Shown piece by piece: positions 1 to 6,686 of a stretch of 32,298 nucleotides of DNA. The translations under genes were made by a program, and so were the position numbers. Source of the DNA: Desulfurococcales archaeon (GTDB lineage Archaea > Thermoproteota > Thermoprotei_A > Sulfolobales > AG1); contig WANO01000047.1 in the NCBI GenBank assembly GCA_015521765.1, positions 1-32,298 of the forward strand, in the 5' to 3' direction. Each line of letters opens with the position of its first letter. Position 1 is the stretch's first letter. A model generated the notes under the pieces. It did not search any database, had not been told where the DNA came from, and saw only the letters and a program-made list of their open reading frames with translations.

Positions 1-172
1 GCCTCAAGGTCTCCCTAATCCAAGTCTCGACCTCGCCATCGCTCATCCGCTCAAAGATCTCCTCGACATCCCTCGAAGATAGAGACCTCTTGGAGGACGA
101 GGCAACAAGCCTCTCACCATCGCCAGTGAAGGAAATAACCCTAACCCTAGGGATCTTATTAGGAACCTTCAC
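1..172 (-). CDS. thyX: FAD-dependent thymidylate synthase ThyX, N-terminal part (runs off the window)
   Basis: Reading the minus strand from a GTG at 172 gives 57 residues before the window ends. The segment RVRVISFTGDGERLVA, a Ser/Lys-rich stretch, and EEIFERMSDGEVETWIRETL match the start of ThyX, which makes dTMP from dUMP using FAD, NADPH and methylene-tetrahydrofolate. The FAD- and dUMP-binding motifs lie beyond the edge, so activity cannot be judged. A TATA-like TAGATAAAAC about 26 nt upstream places transcription start at or next to the GTG, so the message is probably leaderless. A stop codon lies in frame further upstream. The identification is by recalled family pattern only. Confidence 0.72.
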   Translation of the reverse strand, partial: MKVPNKIPRVRVISFTGDGERLVASSSKRSLSSRDVEEIFERMSDGEVETWIRETLR

Positions 173-192
173 TTTCAGAAACCATATCCTAT

Positions 193-202
193 GTTTTATC
201 TA
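193..202 (-). promoter_or_regulatory. TATA box of thyX
   Basis: The minus strand reads TAGATAAAAC centred about 25 nt before the GTG at 172, so a leaderless transcript is predicted. Confidence 0.4.
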
Positions 203-265
203 TAGTATTATCATTAAAATACATGTATAATCCCTATTGGGGCGTTGCCTTAAATACTTCGTACA

Positions 266-276
266 TTTTTATATAG
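266..276 (+). promoter_or_regulatory. TATA box of the creatininase-family gene
   Basis: TTTTTATATAG is centred near 271, predicting transcription start near 297 and a leader of about 13 nt before the GTG at 311. No Shine-Dalgarno site is evident. The 173-310 interval is a divergent promoter region and holds nothing else I can identify. Confidence 0.5.
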
Positions 277-310
277 CTTTATTCAGTTTCCTATTCTCGG
301 ATGTTCTGCT

Positions 311-1108
311 GTGTCTGTTTCGCCGCCTAAAATATACTTGCGTGATCTTACCTGGAGGGAGTTTAATGATCTATGCTTAAACACTACTCCATGCATAGCT
401 ATACAACCTACAGGATCTATTGAGCAGCACGGTCTTCATCTACCTCTTGGTACAGATGCCTATATAGCTGAGAAGCTGGCCTATATTTCTGCGCTTGAGG
501 CGTGGAGGAAGGGTTTCAGGGTGCTGGTTAGCGATTCGTTGAGTTTTGGTGTTTCTGAGATGTGGCTTGGTAACCCCGGTACTGTATCGATTAGATTTGA
601 TTCGTATATATCGTTCGTCAGTGATCTTGTGCTGTCTCTCATTGAAACGGGATTTAAATATGTTGTTGTGCTGAATGGCCACGCTGGTAATTCAGATATT
701 CTGAAGGTTGCTCTTCGGAGGGTATCTGGATCTATAGATCCCAGCAGGAGACTCTATCTAGTTAATTGGTGGGAGTTTATCGGCGACGTTATTGATCGCG
801 TGTTCAGCTCGGGATTCTACCATGCAGATGAGGTGGAGACTTCTATTGCCTATGCCCTGGGTTTGGATGTTAGGAAGGATCTAGTTAGATCTGAAGAGAG
901 TAGGAGAAAATATTCGGATAAGTGGCATCCCCTAAAGCAGACAGTTAGGCCCAAAGTATATTTCTACAGCAACGAGGCCCACAGATATACTGTAGGGGCA
1001 TTTGGGGATCCTGGCAGGGGTGATGTTGATAAAGGCAGGATCCTTATCGAATCATTCAAAGCTAGATTTATGGATTTTCTGGATGATATCCTAAATAATA
1101 AGATATAG
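311..1108 (+). CDS. Creatininase-family amidohydrolase
   Basis: This 265-residue protein has the metal-ligand pattern of the creatininase family: GSIEQHG (Glu38, His40), GTD (Asp49), NGHAGN (His124) and HADEVETS (His171 to Glu176). Members hydrolyse cyclic or formyl amides. In archaea the best-studied one is ArfB, which deformylates a pyrimidine intermediate of riboflavin and F420 synthesis, while bacterial ones act on creatinine or in mycofactocin maturation. Length fits the family. The start is GTG with a TATA box about 40 nt upstream. No riboflavin or F420 genes adjoin it, so the exact substrate is not established. Confidence 0.85.
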   Translation: MSVSPPKIYLRDLTWREFNDLCLNTTPCIAIQPTGSIEQHGLHLPLGTDAYIAEKLAYISALEAWRKGFRVLVSDSLSFGVSEMWLGNPGTVSIRFDSYISFVSDLVLSLIETGFKYVVVLNGHAGNSDILKVALRRVSGSIDPSRRLYLVNWWEFIGDVIDRVFSSGFYHADEVETSIAYALGLDVRKDLVRSEESRRKYSDKWHPLKQTVRPKVYFYSNEAHRYTVGAFGDPGRGDVDKGRILIESFKARFMDFLDDILNNKI

Positions 1109-1199
1109 TGTTGAGGCAATCCAATATACCGAAATTTAAATAGCTAGCTACGTTAATTCTTTAGTGGGGGCTATAGATAGCGTAGGTTTCCTATTCTTA

Positions 1200-1254
1200 A
1201 TGATGTATGTGGCGGTCACTGAATAGTTCAGGTGATGACTTAGGAGCCCCCTGA
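1200..1254 (+). ncRNA. C/D box guide sRNA with two 12-nt guides
   Basis: The order of boxes is C (ATGATGT, 1200-1206), a 12-nt guide (1207-1218), D' (CTGA, 1219-1222), a 9-nt spacer, C' (GTGATGA, 1232-1238), a 12-nt guide (1239-1250) and D (CTGA, 1251-1254). Both guides being exactly 12 nt is the hallmark of archaeal 2'-O-methylation guides that assemble with L7Ae, Nop5 and fibrillarin. By the D+5 rule the second guide would methylate the first C in GGGGCTCCTAAG, and the first guide the second C in TGACCGCCACAT. The RNA overlaps, in antisense, the last codons and stop of the minus-strand gene ending at 1240. Only the last base of the C box departs from consensus. Confidence 0.8.
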
Positions 1255-1587
1255 GGCTTTCGCCTCTATATTTTTAAGGGCCTTAATTTTCTGTATTGTT
1301 TTAGGTATCAGCTCACTTAGATCTTTAGCGAACACATAGAGGCCGTTGGGTATGTATTCTGAGGATGCACAGCTGTATGTGTGTATATATTTGCCGTTAA
1401 CCACCTTTATGTAGTATACTGGGATATTTGGATCGTATCTTAAAAAAGCCACGTAGATGTCGTCTTTGTAGTCTATATATATAATTAAGCATCCATCGCC
1501 ATCCTCTAAAGCAACTTTTCTTGCTCCGTGATCTATGAATAGATCTTTAATTCTATCATGTTGTTCTAGCCATGGCTCGCCATTCAT
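1240..1587 (-). CDS. Unrecognised 115-residue protein coupled to the MmgE/PrpD gene
   Basis: I do not recognise the family. It is a small, acidic, mixed alpha/beta protein without membrane segments, cysteine clusters or a signal peptide. Near the N-terminus is HGARKVALEDGDG, followed by alternating hydrophobic strands (LIIYIDY, IYVAFLRY, VYYIKVV) and a C-terminal Lys-rich helix. Its ATG overlaps the TGA of the preceding gene (ATGA), so the two are probably translationally coupled and functionally linked. Its 3' end lies under the C/D sRNA on the other strand. It could be a small partner subunit, but nothing in the sequence proves this. Confidence 0.7.
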   Translation of the reverse strand: MNGEPWLEQHDRIKDLFIDHGARKVALEDGDGCLIIYIDYKDDIYVAFLRYDPNIPVYYIKVVNGKYIHTYSCASSEYIPNGLYVFAKDLSELIPKTIQKIKALKNIEAKASGGS

Positions 1588-2978
1588 TTTCTGATCCTTA
1601 GTAATTCAGTTAGCTTAGATATGCTGTCCAATGTTTCTAGATTCCAGATAATCCTGGTGATCTCTTTAGCATCATTTTCGTCGATCGCATCACCGACACA
1701 CCTATAGAATTTCTGCTCTACATCCTCGCGCTTCATTGGATTCCTGAAGTGGCCTTTTGGATAGGTTACCGTTTCCTCATACATTTCTCCTTCTCTCACG
1801 TATATTCTTATTCTATTGGGTATCCCCTCTGGATAGACTTCATCGAACTGGCTGTTTATCATTACCTTCATCTTCCCCATTATAGATCTAACATCGTCAG
1901 CCAGCACTTTTTCGTCTGAGAACGAGTCTATCCATATATATCCATCTATTAGTGCCCTAGCTACAATATACGGTAAACTATGATCGGCTGTTTCCCTAGT
2001 TTTCGGGTCCCATTTATCAGGATCCTTTACTATAATTTTATAGCTGACGGTGAACGTCTCGATCTCTATCAGCTCGATTTCGGAAAGGGATTTGATTTTC
2101 TCCCTAAGCTTTAGTGCGGCCTCTACAGCAGACATGGCGTGGTACTCAACTGGCCAGTTCTTTATAGAGGTTCTCAAAACCCTAAACTCCTCATTTTTCA
2201 CACCGCCAAAATTCTCTATATCAAAACTTGTTTTCGATATAACGTTGAAGAAGCCGAATTCGCCTTCAAAAACAGGTGATGGGCCAGTTACACCCTCGGA
2301 CGCCAGGAGACTTAAGACAAGACCTTTCATAGATGAGAATGCAGCGGTTGAGCCTTTCCACATGCTTAGGGTTCCTGCTCTTGTTTGCCTTAAAGATACG
2401 CTTTCATTTACGGCTAGATTTATAGCGTTGTATGTTTTCTCTATAGGTAGATCCAGTAGTTTAGATATTCCGGCCGCTGTACCTATAGCTATATAGGTTA
2501 CGTGATCCACGCCTATACTCCTAACCGAGAACGCGTCGCCTAAGCGTGCTGCGATTTCGTATGCTACGGCAATTCCCATAATAAGGTCTTTTCCGTTTAA
2601 GCCGTAATCTTCACCAACAGCGATCAATGCAGGGATCATATCGCTTGGATGCATCGCCTCCTTAGAGAGGTATGTGTCATTGAAGTCTAGATACCTCACC
2701 GCTATCCCGTTAGCCAATGCTGCATAGCTGGGTATGGTCTTTACTCCATCACCCCATATATATGATCCGCTACTCCCGCTCGCTGGTGCCGCTCGCCTAG
2801 CTATTGATCTCGCAGCCTTCACGGGTGGGGCGTTGTATGCGGCTATAGCGACACCTATAGAATCCAGTATTCTTTTTTTAATTTCCTCCCGGGTTTTCTC
2901 ATCTATTAATTCGTATTCCAGCTGATCTATATACGAGGCTATTTTCATCGCAAGATCTTTCTTACTGCTCATAAGCAT
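1584..2978 (-). CDS. MmgE/PrpD family protein (2-methylcitrate dehydratase-like)
   Basis: This 464-residue protein has the all-helical N-terminal pattern of MmgE/PrpD (a KKRILDSIGVAIAAY helix, then SYAALANGIAVRYLDFNDTYL) and the later KNWPVEYHAMSAVEAAL segment. Known members dehydrate 2-methylcitrate, act as cis-aconitate decarboxylase or remain uncharacterised. No prpB or prpC gene is nearby, so a propionate role is not supported by context. Two ATGs compete, at 2978 and at 2972; a TATA-like TATAAAC near 2996 predicts transcription start near 2970, favouring a leaderless message. The stop overlaps the start of the next gene by 4 nt. Confidence 0.85.
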   Translation of the reverse strand: MLMSSKKDLAMKIASYIDQLEYELIDEKTREEIKKRILDSIGVAIAAYNAPPVKAARSIARRAAPASGSSGSYIWGDGVKTIPSYAALANGIAVRYLDFNDTYLSKEAMHPSDMIPALIAVGEDYGLNGKDLIMGIAVAYEIAARLGDAFSVRSIGVDHVTYIAIGTAAGISKLLDLPIEKTYNAINLAVNESVSLRQTRAGTLSMWKGSTAAFSSMKGLVLSLLASEGVTGPSPVFEGEFGFFNVISKTSFDIENFGGVKNEEFRVLRTSIKNWPVEYHAMSAVEAALKLREKIKSLSEIELIEIETFTVSYKIIVKDPDKWDPKTRETADHSLPYIVARALIDGYIWIDSFSDEKVLADDVRSIMGKMKVMINSQFDEVYPEGIPNRIRIYVREGEMYEETVTYPKGHFRNPMKREDVEQKFYRCVGDAIDENDAKEITRIIWNLETLDSISKLTELLRIRK

Positions 2979-2989
2979 CCTTATAAAAT

Positions 2990-3004
2990 TAAAGTTTATA
3001 CATA
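2990..3004. promoter_or_regulatory. Shared divergent promoter of the MmgE/PrpD gene and the phosphoesterase gene
   Basis: This AT-rich core can serve as a TATA box in both directions, about 26 nt from the MmgE/PrpD ATG on the minus strand and about 26 nt from a plus-strand start near 3024, just before the phosphoesterase Shine-Dalgarno site. Confidence 0.4.
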
Positions 3005-3033
3005 ATAAATGTGAGCCAGATTAGGTGGAGCCC

Positions 3034-3543
3034 ATGAGATATGGTGTTATTAGCGATACACACGATAATATAGCTAATATCGAGAAGGCCATAAAGATCT
3101 TTAAGTCAAAGAACATAGACACAGTTATACACCTGGGAGATATAATAGCTCCGTTTTCCCTAGCTAAATTTCTTAGATCAAACTTTAGAGTCATAGCTGT
3201 ATACGGCAACAATGATGGGGAGAAGATGGGTCTATATACCGTGGCTTCGTCAGCTGGAAGCAACATATATGAGCAGCCCCACACATTGAATTTAGGTGGT
3301 AAGCGCATACTTCTGGTTCATGGTCTAGGTGATCCTGACACCACCAGATCTTTTATCGACCACATAGCTAGAAGCGGCGCATACGACATAGTGCTATACG
3401 GGCATACACACAGTATAGATGTTAGAAGGATTGATGATACATTAGTCGTGAATCCTGGAGAGGCGTGTGGATATTTAACTGGGAAGGCTACTTTAGGTAT
3501 TTTGGATATAGAATCTATGGATATAGAGATTATAGAGATCTAG
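3034..3543 (+). CDS. YfcE/MJ0936-type metallophosphoesterase
   Basis: This compact 169-residue calcineurin-like phosphoesterase has all the metal motifs in order: SDTHDN, HLGDII, YGNND, VHG and GHTH. Relatives hydrolyse phosphodiesters such as bis-pNPP in vitro, and their cellular substrate is mostly unknown. I chose ATG 3034 because GGTG at 3024-3027 lies 6 nt before it; the in-frame GTG at 3025 is part of that Shine-Dalgarno site. The next gene starts 4 nt after the stop, so they form an operon upstream of PCNA. Confidence 0.88.
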   Translation: MRYGVISDTHDNIANIEKAIKIFKSKNIDTVIHLGDIIAPFSLAKFLRSNFRVIAVYGNNDGEKMGLYTVASSAGSNIYEQPHTLNLGGKRILLVHGLGDPDTTRSFIDHIARSGAYDIVLYGHTHSIDVRRIDDTLVVNPGEACGYLTGKATLGILDIESMDIEIIEI

Positions 3544-3547
3544 GTGA

Positions 3548-4171
3548 ATGGGTATAGATCTAGGAAGAATAAAGCTTTATCTAGACCATAATATACTGGG
3601 TGCTGACTCTTCATATAGCAAAATGCTTGAGCGGCTTCATGTCTCAGGGGTTTTTATCGATCTAACAAGCACCGATTCGATCAGCTATAGTGATATTATA
3701 GAAGCATTCAGGAGGTTTGGGATAGTTAAGGTTAATGATCTAAATAGGATGGACGCCATACTGCTTATAGATCCATTAAATCATCCGAAAGGTCTTAAAG
3801 ATCTTCTTACGCTCTGGAAGTGCAGGGTGGCCCTGGATCTCGGGGCGTACAGAGCGCTAGATATATTTGAATTAGCTGAGTCATATAGATCACTGTACCC
3901 TTCAGCCAGAAGCGCTGGTGTTAGATTAAGTAATATGTATATTACTCATACAATAAAATATATTGCGGCCATAGTGCCTAGCTTCACTATTCTTGACTAC
4001 AAGTACTATGGTAGTGAGCATATAAGGCTCTTTAAGCTATATACTGGCGCATCCTCAGGGGATATGTATATTGAGGTGTGCTTATCTATTTTTAATGGGA
4101 AGGGTTTTAATGATCTTTTAAAGGAGCACAGCGGTCTACATATAGAGGCATATATTGTCAGGTCATGCTAG
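3548..4171 (+). CDS. Unrecognised 207-residue protein between phosphoesterase and PCNA genes
   Basis: I cannot assign a family. The protein alternates beta strands and helices (GVFIDL, DAILLID, CRVALDLGAYRALDIFELAESY, IKYIAAIVPSFTILDY), which resembles a small barrel or Rossmann-type fold. No metal-binding cluster, nucleotide loop or membrane segment is visible. A distant link to the RNase P subunit Rpp30 barrel was considered but no diagnostic motif supports it. The GGTG Shine-Dalgarno site overlaps the previous stop codon and lies only 1 nt before the ATG, which is unusually close; ATA at the third codon is at a more normal distance. Confidence 0.7.
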   Translation: MGIDLGRIKLYLDHNILGADSSYSKMLERLHVSGVFIDLTSTDSISYSDIIEAFRRFGIVKVNDLNRMDAILLIDPLNHPKGLKDLLTLWKCRVALDLGAYRALDIFELAESYRSLYPSARSAGVRLSNMYITHTIKYIAAIVPSFTILDYKYYGSEHIRLFKLYTGASSGDMYIEVCLSIFNGKGFNDLLKEHSGLHIEAYIVRSC

Positions 4172-4193
4172 TTGTTCTTGAAATCTATAAAAG

Positions 4194-4204
4194 CTTTTAA
4201 TATG
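4194..4204 (+). promoter_or_regulatory. TATA box of PCNA
   Basis: CTTTTAATATG is centred near 4199, predicting a start near 4225 and a 17-nt leader that includes GTGGTG at 4226-4231. Confidence 0.5.
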
Positions 4205-4241
4205 ATCACATATTAAAGCACTAAAGTGGTGTATAGATTCT

Positions 4242-5000
4242 ATGAGGATGAGTATTGAGCCCCAAGTCTATATAGGTTTTCCAGACGTGAAACTTATTAA
4301 ATCTATAGCTGAGGCTATGCGCGGTATTGTAGATGAATTCCTGATTAATGTATCGCAGAATAAGATATCGATAACCGCCCTGGATCCGGCTAAAGTTGCG
4401 CTAATAAAGATAGATCTGCCATCGGATATTTTTCTCGATCTGAAGGTGGAAAGAGAACTTGGGATTGGAGTTTCCATAGAGAGCCTAGAAAACGTGCTGG
4501 AGGGAGTTAAAAAAACAGATAAGATATCGCTAGGTAGCGATGGGGAGTTTGTGGAGTTTATAGTTGAGGGTTTGCCGTCTAGAAGATTTAAATTTAGAAA
4601 TATAGAGATTCCCACGTCAGAAATCCCTGAGCTGGATCTGGATTTCGATGTATCGGCAATTGTTTTATCGGATCCTTTCAAGATAGCTGTGAAGGATATA
4701 GCGGCTATCGGGAACTATATCCGATTTATATGCAGAAGCGATGAGGCCATCGAGCTTGTTGAGGACGATACCAGGAAAGGTCTAGCCAGGCTTCAACGCG
4801 AGACAGGATCACTTATAGACATTAAATTCAAGAACCCTGCAGAATCCTCGTATGATGTTTCATATTTGGAGAAGATTCTGAAGATAACAAGTATAGCCAG
4901 CCAAGTATCCATCAATTTTGGAAATAATATTCCGCTTAAGCTTGATTTCTCTCTTGTTGTTGGTGGTGGAGCGGAATTCTATCTTGCTCCTAGAGCATGA
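4242..5000 (+). CDS. pcn: DNA polymerase sliding clamp (PCNA)
   Basis: This 252-residue protein has the two-domain PCNA fold pattern: IAEAMRGIVDEFLINV, then ITALDPAKVALIKIDLP, an acidic interdomain connector (PELDLDFDVSA), and the C-terminal LKLDFSLVVGGGAEFYLAPRA, which is the characteristic APR ending. It tethers polymerases, the FEN1 nuclease and ligase to DNA as a ring. Crenarchaea often carry several PCNA genes that form heterotrimers; this window shows one, so its partners must be sought elsewhere. A second ATG at 4248 follows GAGG and could also serve as the start. T-rich tracts just after the stop fit archaeal termination. Confidence 0.95.
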   Translation: MRMSIEPQVYIGFPDVKLIKSIAEAMRGIVDEFLINVSQNKISITALDPAKVALIKIDLPSDIFLDLKVERELGIGVSIESLENVLEGVKKTDKISLGSDGEFVEFIVEGLPSRRFKFRNIEIPTSEIPELDLDFDVSAIVLSDPFKIAVKDIAAIGNYIRFICRSDEAIELVEDDTRKGLARLQRETGSLIDIKFKNPAESSYDVSYLEKILKITSIASQVSINFGNNIPLKLDFSLVVGGGAEFYLAPRA

Positions 5001-5024
5001 TAACTTTTTAACTCTTTATTTAGG
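5001..5024 (+). terminator. T-rich termination region after PCNA
   Basis: The stretch directly after the stop codon has T5 and T3 runs (TAACTTTTTAACTCTTTATT), the usual signal for archaeal factor-independent termination. There is no stable hairpin. Confidence 0.4.
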
Positions 5025-5062
5025 TTTAAGGTATTGTTTTTATCTGTTGTCTAGGAAGCATT

Positions 5063-5076
5063 AAAATATATTTTTA
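5063..5076 (+). promoter_or_regulatory. TATA box of the Lrp/AsnC gene
   Basis: AAAATATATTTTTA predicts transcription start near 5095. That leaves a short leader containing the strong GGAGGTGGTG site at 5110-5119, which constrains the start codon to about 5122-5128. Confidence 0.5.
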
Positions 5077-5124
5077 TGTAGTTATATCTATAATTATTTT
5101 AGAATAGTTGGAGGTGGTGTCAGC

Positions 5125-5580
5125 ATCAAGTTTGAGCTAGACGATAAGGATAAAGAAATTCTTGAGCTTCTCCAGGAGCAAGGCGACTTGACTTTTGTAG
5201 AGCTTGGCAAAAAACTAAATATGAGCCCATCGACAGCCTATATAAGGGTTAGGCGTCTTAAGGAGTCTGGCTACATCAGGAAGACTATTGTTTTAATTGA
5301 TTACTCAAAGGTAGGCTATAGGATTAAGGCATTCATCTTCGTAAAGGTCGATCCAAAGAAGTTCGAAAATGTGGTTAGGCTTATCGAAAAAATAGATAGG
5401 GTTCTGCAGATGTACGATATTACGGGTGAGCCGGCGCTACTTCTCTATGCTGTGACTAAGGATCATGAAGATCTAGCTAAACTTTTAGATGAGATAGGGA
5501 AGATCGATGGAGTCTTATCAACCAACACCATGGTTGTTCTTAGAACTTTAAAGGAGGATTATAAGGTTAAGATAAAGTAG
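5125..5580 (+). CDS. Lrp/AsnC-family transcription regulator with an apparent ATC start
   Basis: The N-terminal DNA-binding domain reads FELDDKDKEILELLQEQG, then a helix-turn-helix FVELGKKLNMSPSTAYIRVRRL, followed by a RAM ligand-binding domain (FIFVKVDPKKFENVVRLIEKI to the end). With the start at 5125 the protein is 151 residues, the normal family size. The only standard start codon in frame is TTG at 5188, which would delete the first helix that every family member needs. The Shine-Dalgarno GGTG at 5116-5119 lies 5 nt before ATC at 5125. Such proteins control amino-acid and central metabolism genes as oligomers; the targets here are unknown. Confidence 0.85.
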   Translation: MKFELDDKDKEILELLQEQGDLTFVELGKKLNMSPSTAYIRVRRLKESGYIRKTIVLIDYSKVGYRIKAFIFVKVDPKKFENVVRLIEKIDRVLQMYDITGEPALLLYAVTKDHEDLAKLLDEIGKIDGVLSTNTMVVLRTLKEDYKVKIK

Positions 5581-5613
5581 ATAGGGTTTTTAATAAACAT
5601 ATTATTTTGTTGC

Positions 5614-6399
5614 TTAGGAAATGCTCGAGTCATCTTTAGGTATTGCTGTAGCGAGCATCTCTTTAAGCTTGTTTCGCTTTTTATAATCTATATGTATTTC
5701 GAGATCTAGCAAGCCTTTCTCTGAGTCAGGTTCCTTTATGCCGGTCGCGTTAACCAGTATATAGCCTTTATCTACTATGGATTTAACTATGTCATACCTT
5801 CCCTTTCTAATTACGTTTTCTACGTATGAATCAAACCTATATTTATCGAGTATCTCCTTTTCACTGGCTACATGTTTACATATGAGACACGTATAATCGG
5901 GCATCAAAGCATTGAACCCGCATTTCGGGCATTCGGGAGGTAGTTCTGGTGTTTTTGTTTGTGTCCACCATCTGTTCCATTCATATTTAAGTATGTTCAG
6001 CAGATCTATTGCTCCATGCCTAGTTATCTCTCTATATAGCTTGTCTCCATACTGTATTATCCAAGGCCCTATAGATGACATTATGTATTCAAGTTGCTCT
6101 TTACTTAAGCTATTTAGGTTCGAAACAATTTCAAAAGCTATGACCTGCTTTAGCTGCTGGATATATCTCTTGTATCTTCTGGTGAATGTGTCTATATCTA
6201 TTTTCTTTGATTCGCCTATGATTATTTCAGTTATTCTAGTTAGGATGCTTTTTTCTAGATCACGGGGTAGATTTAGATAGTCTATTCCGGTTATAGGGAT
6301 CAGCTTATCTATGTTGGATTCGACCCATTCCTCTACATTAAATGTCTTCTTTTTAGCTTTTCTTTTCTTTCTCTTGCTTTTGTCTTGGGATACACTCAT
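5614..6399 (-). CDS. Unrecognised protein with basic N-terminus and zinc ribbon
   Basis: This 261-residue protein begins with a very basic tail (Lys/Arg-rich residues 7-18), continues with a helical region (about 20-145), then a zinc-ribbon motif CPKCGFNALMPDYTCLIC with Cys157, Cys160, Cys171 and Cys174, and ends in a mixed region with an acidic stretch. The layout suggests binding of nucleic acid or of a replication/transcription complex. I do not recognise the family and assign no function. It is convergent with the Lrp gene (33 nt apart) and divergent from nrdJ. There is no good Shine-Dalgarno site before the ATG; GGTG lies 11 nt upstream. Confidence 0.75.
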   Translation of the reverse strand: MSVSQDKSKRKKRKAKKKTFNVEEWVESNIDKLIPITGIDYLNLPRDLEKSILTRITEIIIGESKKIDIDTFTRRYKRYIQQLKQVIAFEIVSNLNSLSKEQLEYIMSSIGPWIIQYGDKLYREITRHGAIDLLNILKYEWNRWWTQTKTPELPPECPKCGFNALMPDYTCLICKHVASEKEILDKYRFDSYVENVIRKGRYDIVKSIVDKGYILVNATGIKEPDSEKGLLDLEIHIDYKKRNKLKEMLATAIPKDDSSIS

Positions 6400-6539
6400 T
6401 CTTTGGTATGCACCTATCCAGGTAATTGTTATCTTGGTTGGGCCTAAATTAGTTTAGAGCTTCCTACGATTTAACTATAATTTCTTGGCTAATTATATTG
6501 ATTAAGTAAGCTAGTTAAATATTATTAGTTGCTGTGGTA

Positions 6540-6606
6540 ATACCTATATATGGGGGATGGTAGGGTAATAGTTTAACCATGGTGTTATCCAGATATTATT
6601 AGGTAT
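6540..6606. repeat. Nested inverted repeats upstream of nrdJ
   Basis: ATACCTA (6540-6546) is complementary to TAGGTAT (6600-6606), ATAT (6548-6551) to ATAT (6593-6596), and GGAT (6555-6558) to ATCC (6587-6590). GCTG (6531-6534) and CAGC (6617-6620) could extend the stem. The element lies upstream of the predicted nrdJ TATA box, so it would be an operator, a cruciform or a separate RNA rather than part of the nrdJ leader. The rest of the 6400-6686 gap shows nothing identifiable. Confidence 0.35.
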
Positions 6607-6638
6607 AAAGTAGTTGCAGCCTATCTGGTGTGTGAGGC

Positions 6639-6650
6639 ATTTAATAAAGC
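6639..6650 (+). promoter_or_regulatory. TATA box of nrdJ
   Basis: CATTTAATAAAG predicts a start near 6671, giving a leader of about 16 nt that contains GGTGAT at 6677-6682. Confidence 0.4.
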
Positions 6651-6686
6651 CCTATCTATTAGAAAAAGTAACAGCAGGTGATTCTG

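Noticed and set aside
3548-4171. Assignment of the unknown 207-residue protein as RNase P subunit Rpp30
   Set aside because: Only a vague alternation of strands and helices supports it; no diagnostic Rpp30 motif is visible.
6400-6686. Cobalamin riboswitch before nrdJ
   Set aside because: No B12-box-like sequence is seen, the predicted leader is only about 16 nt, and such riboswitches are not expected in Crenarchaeota.
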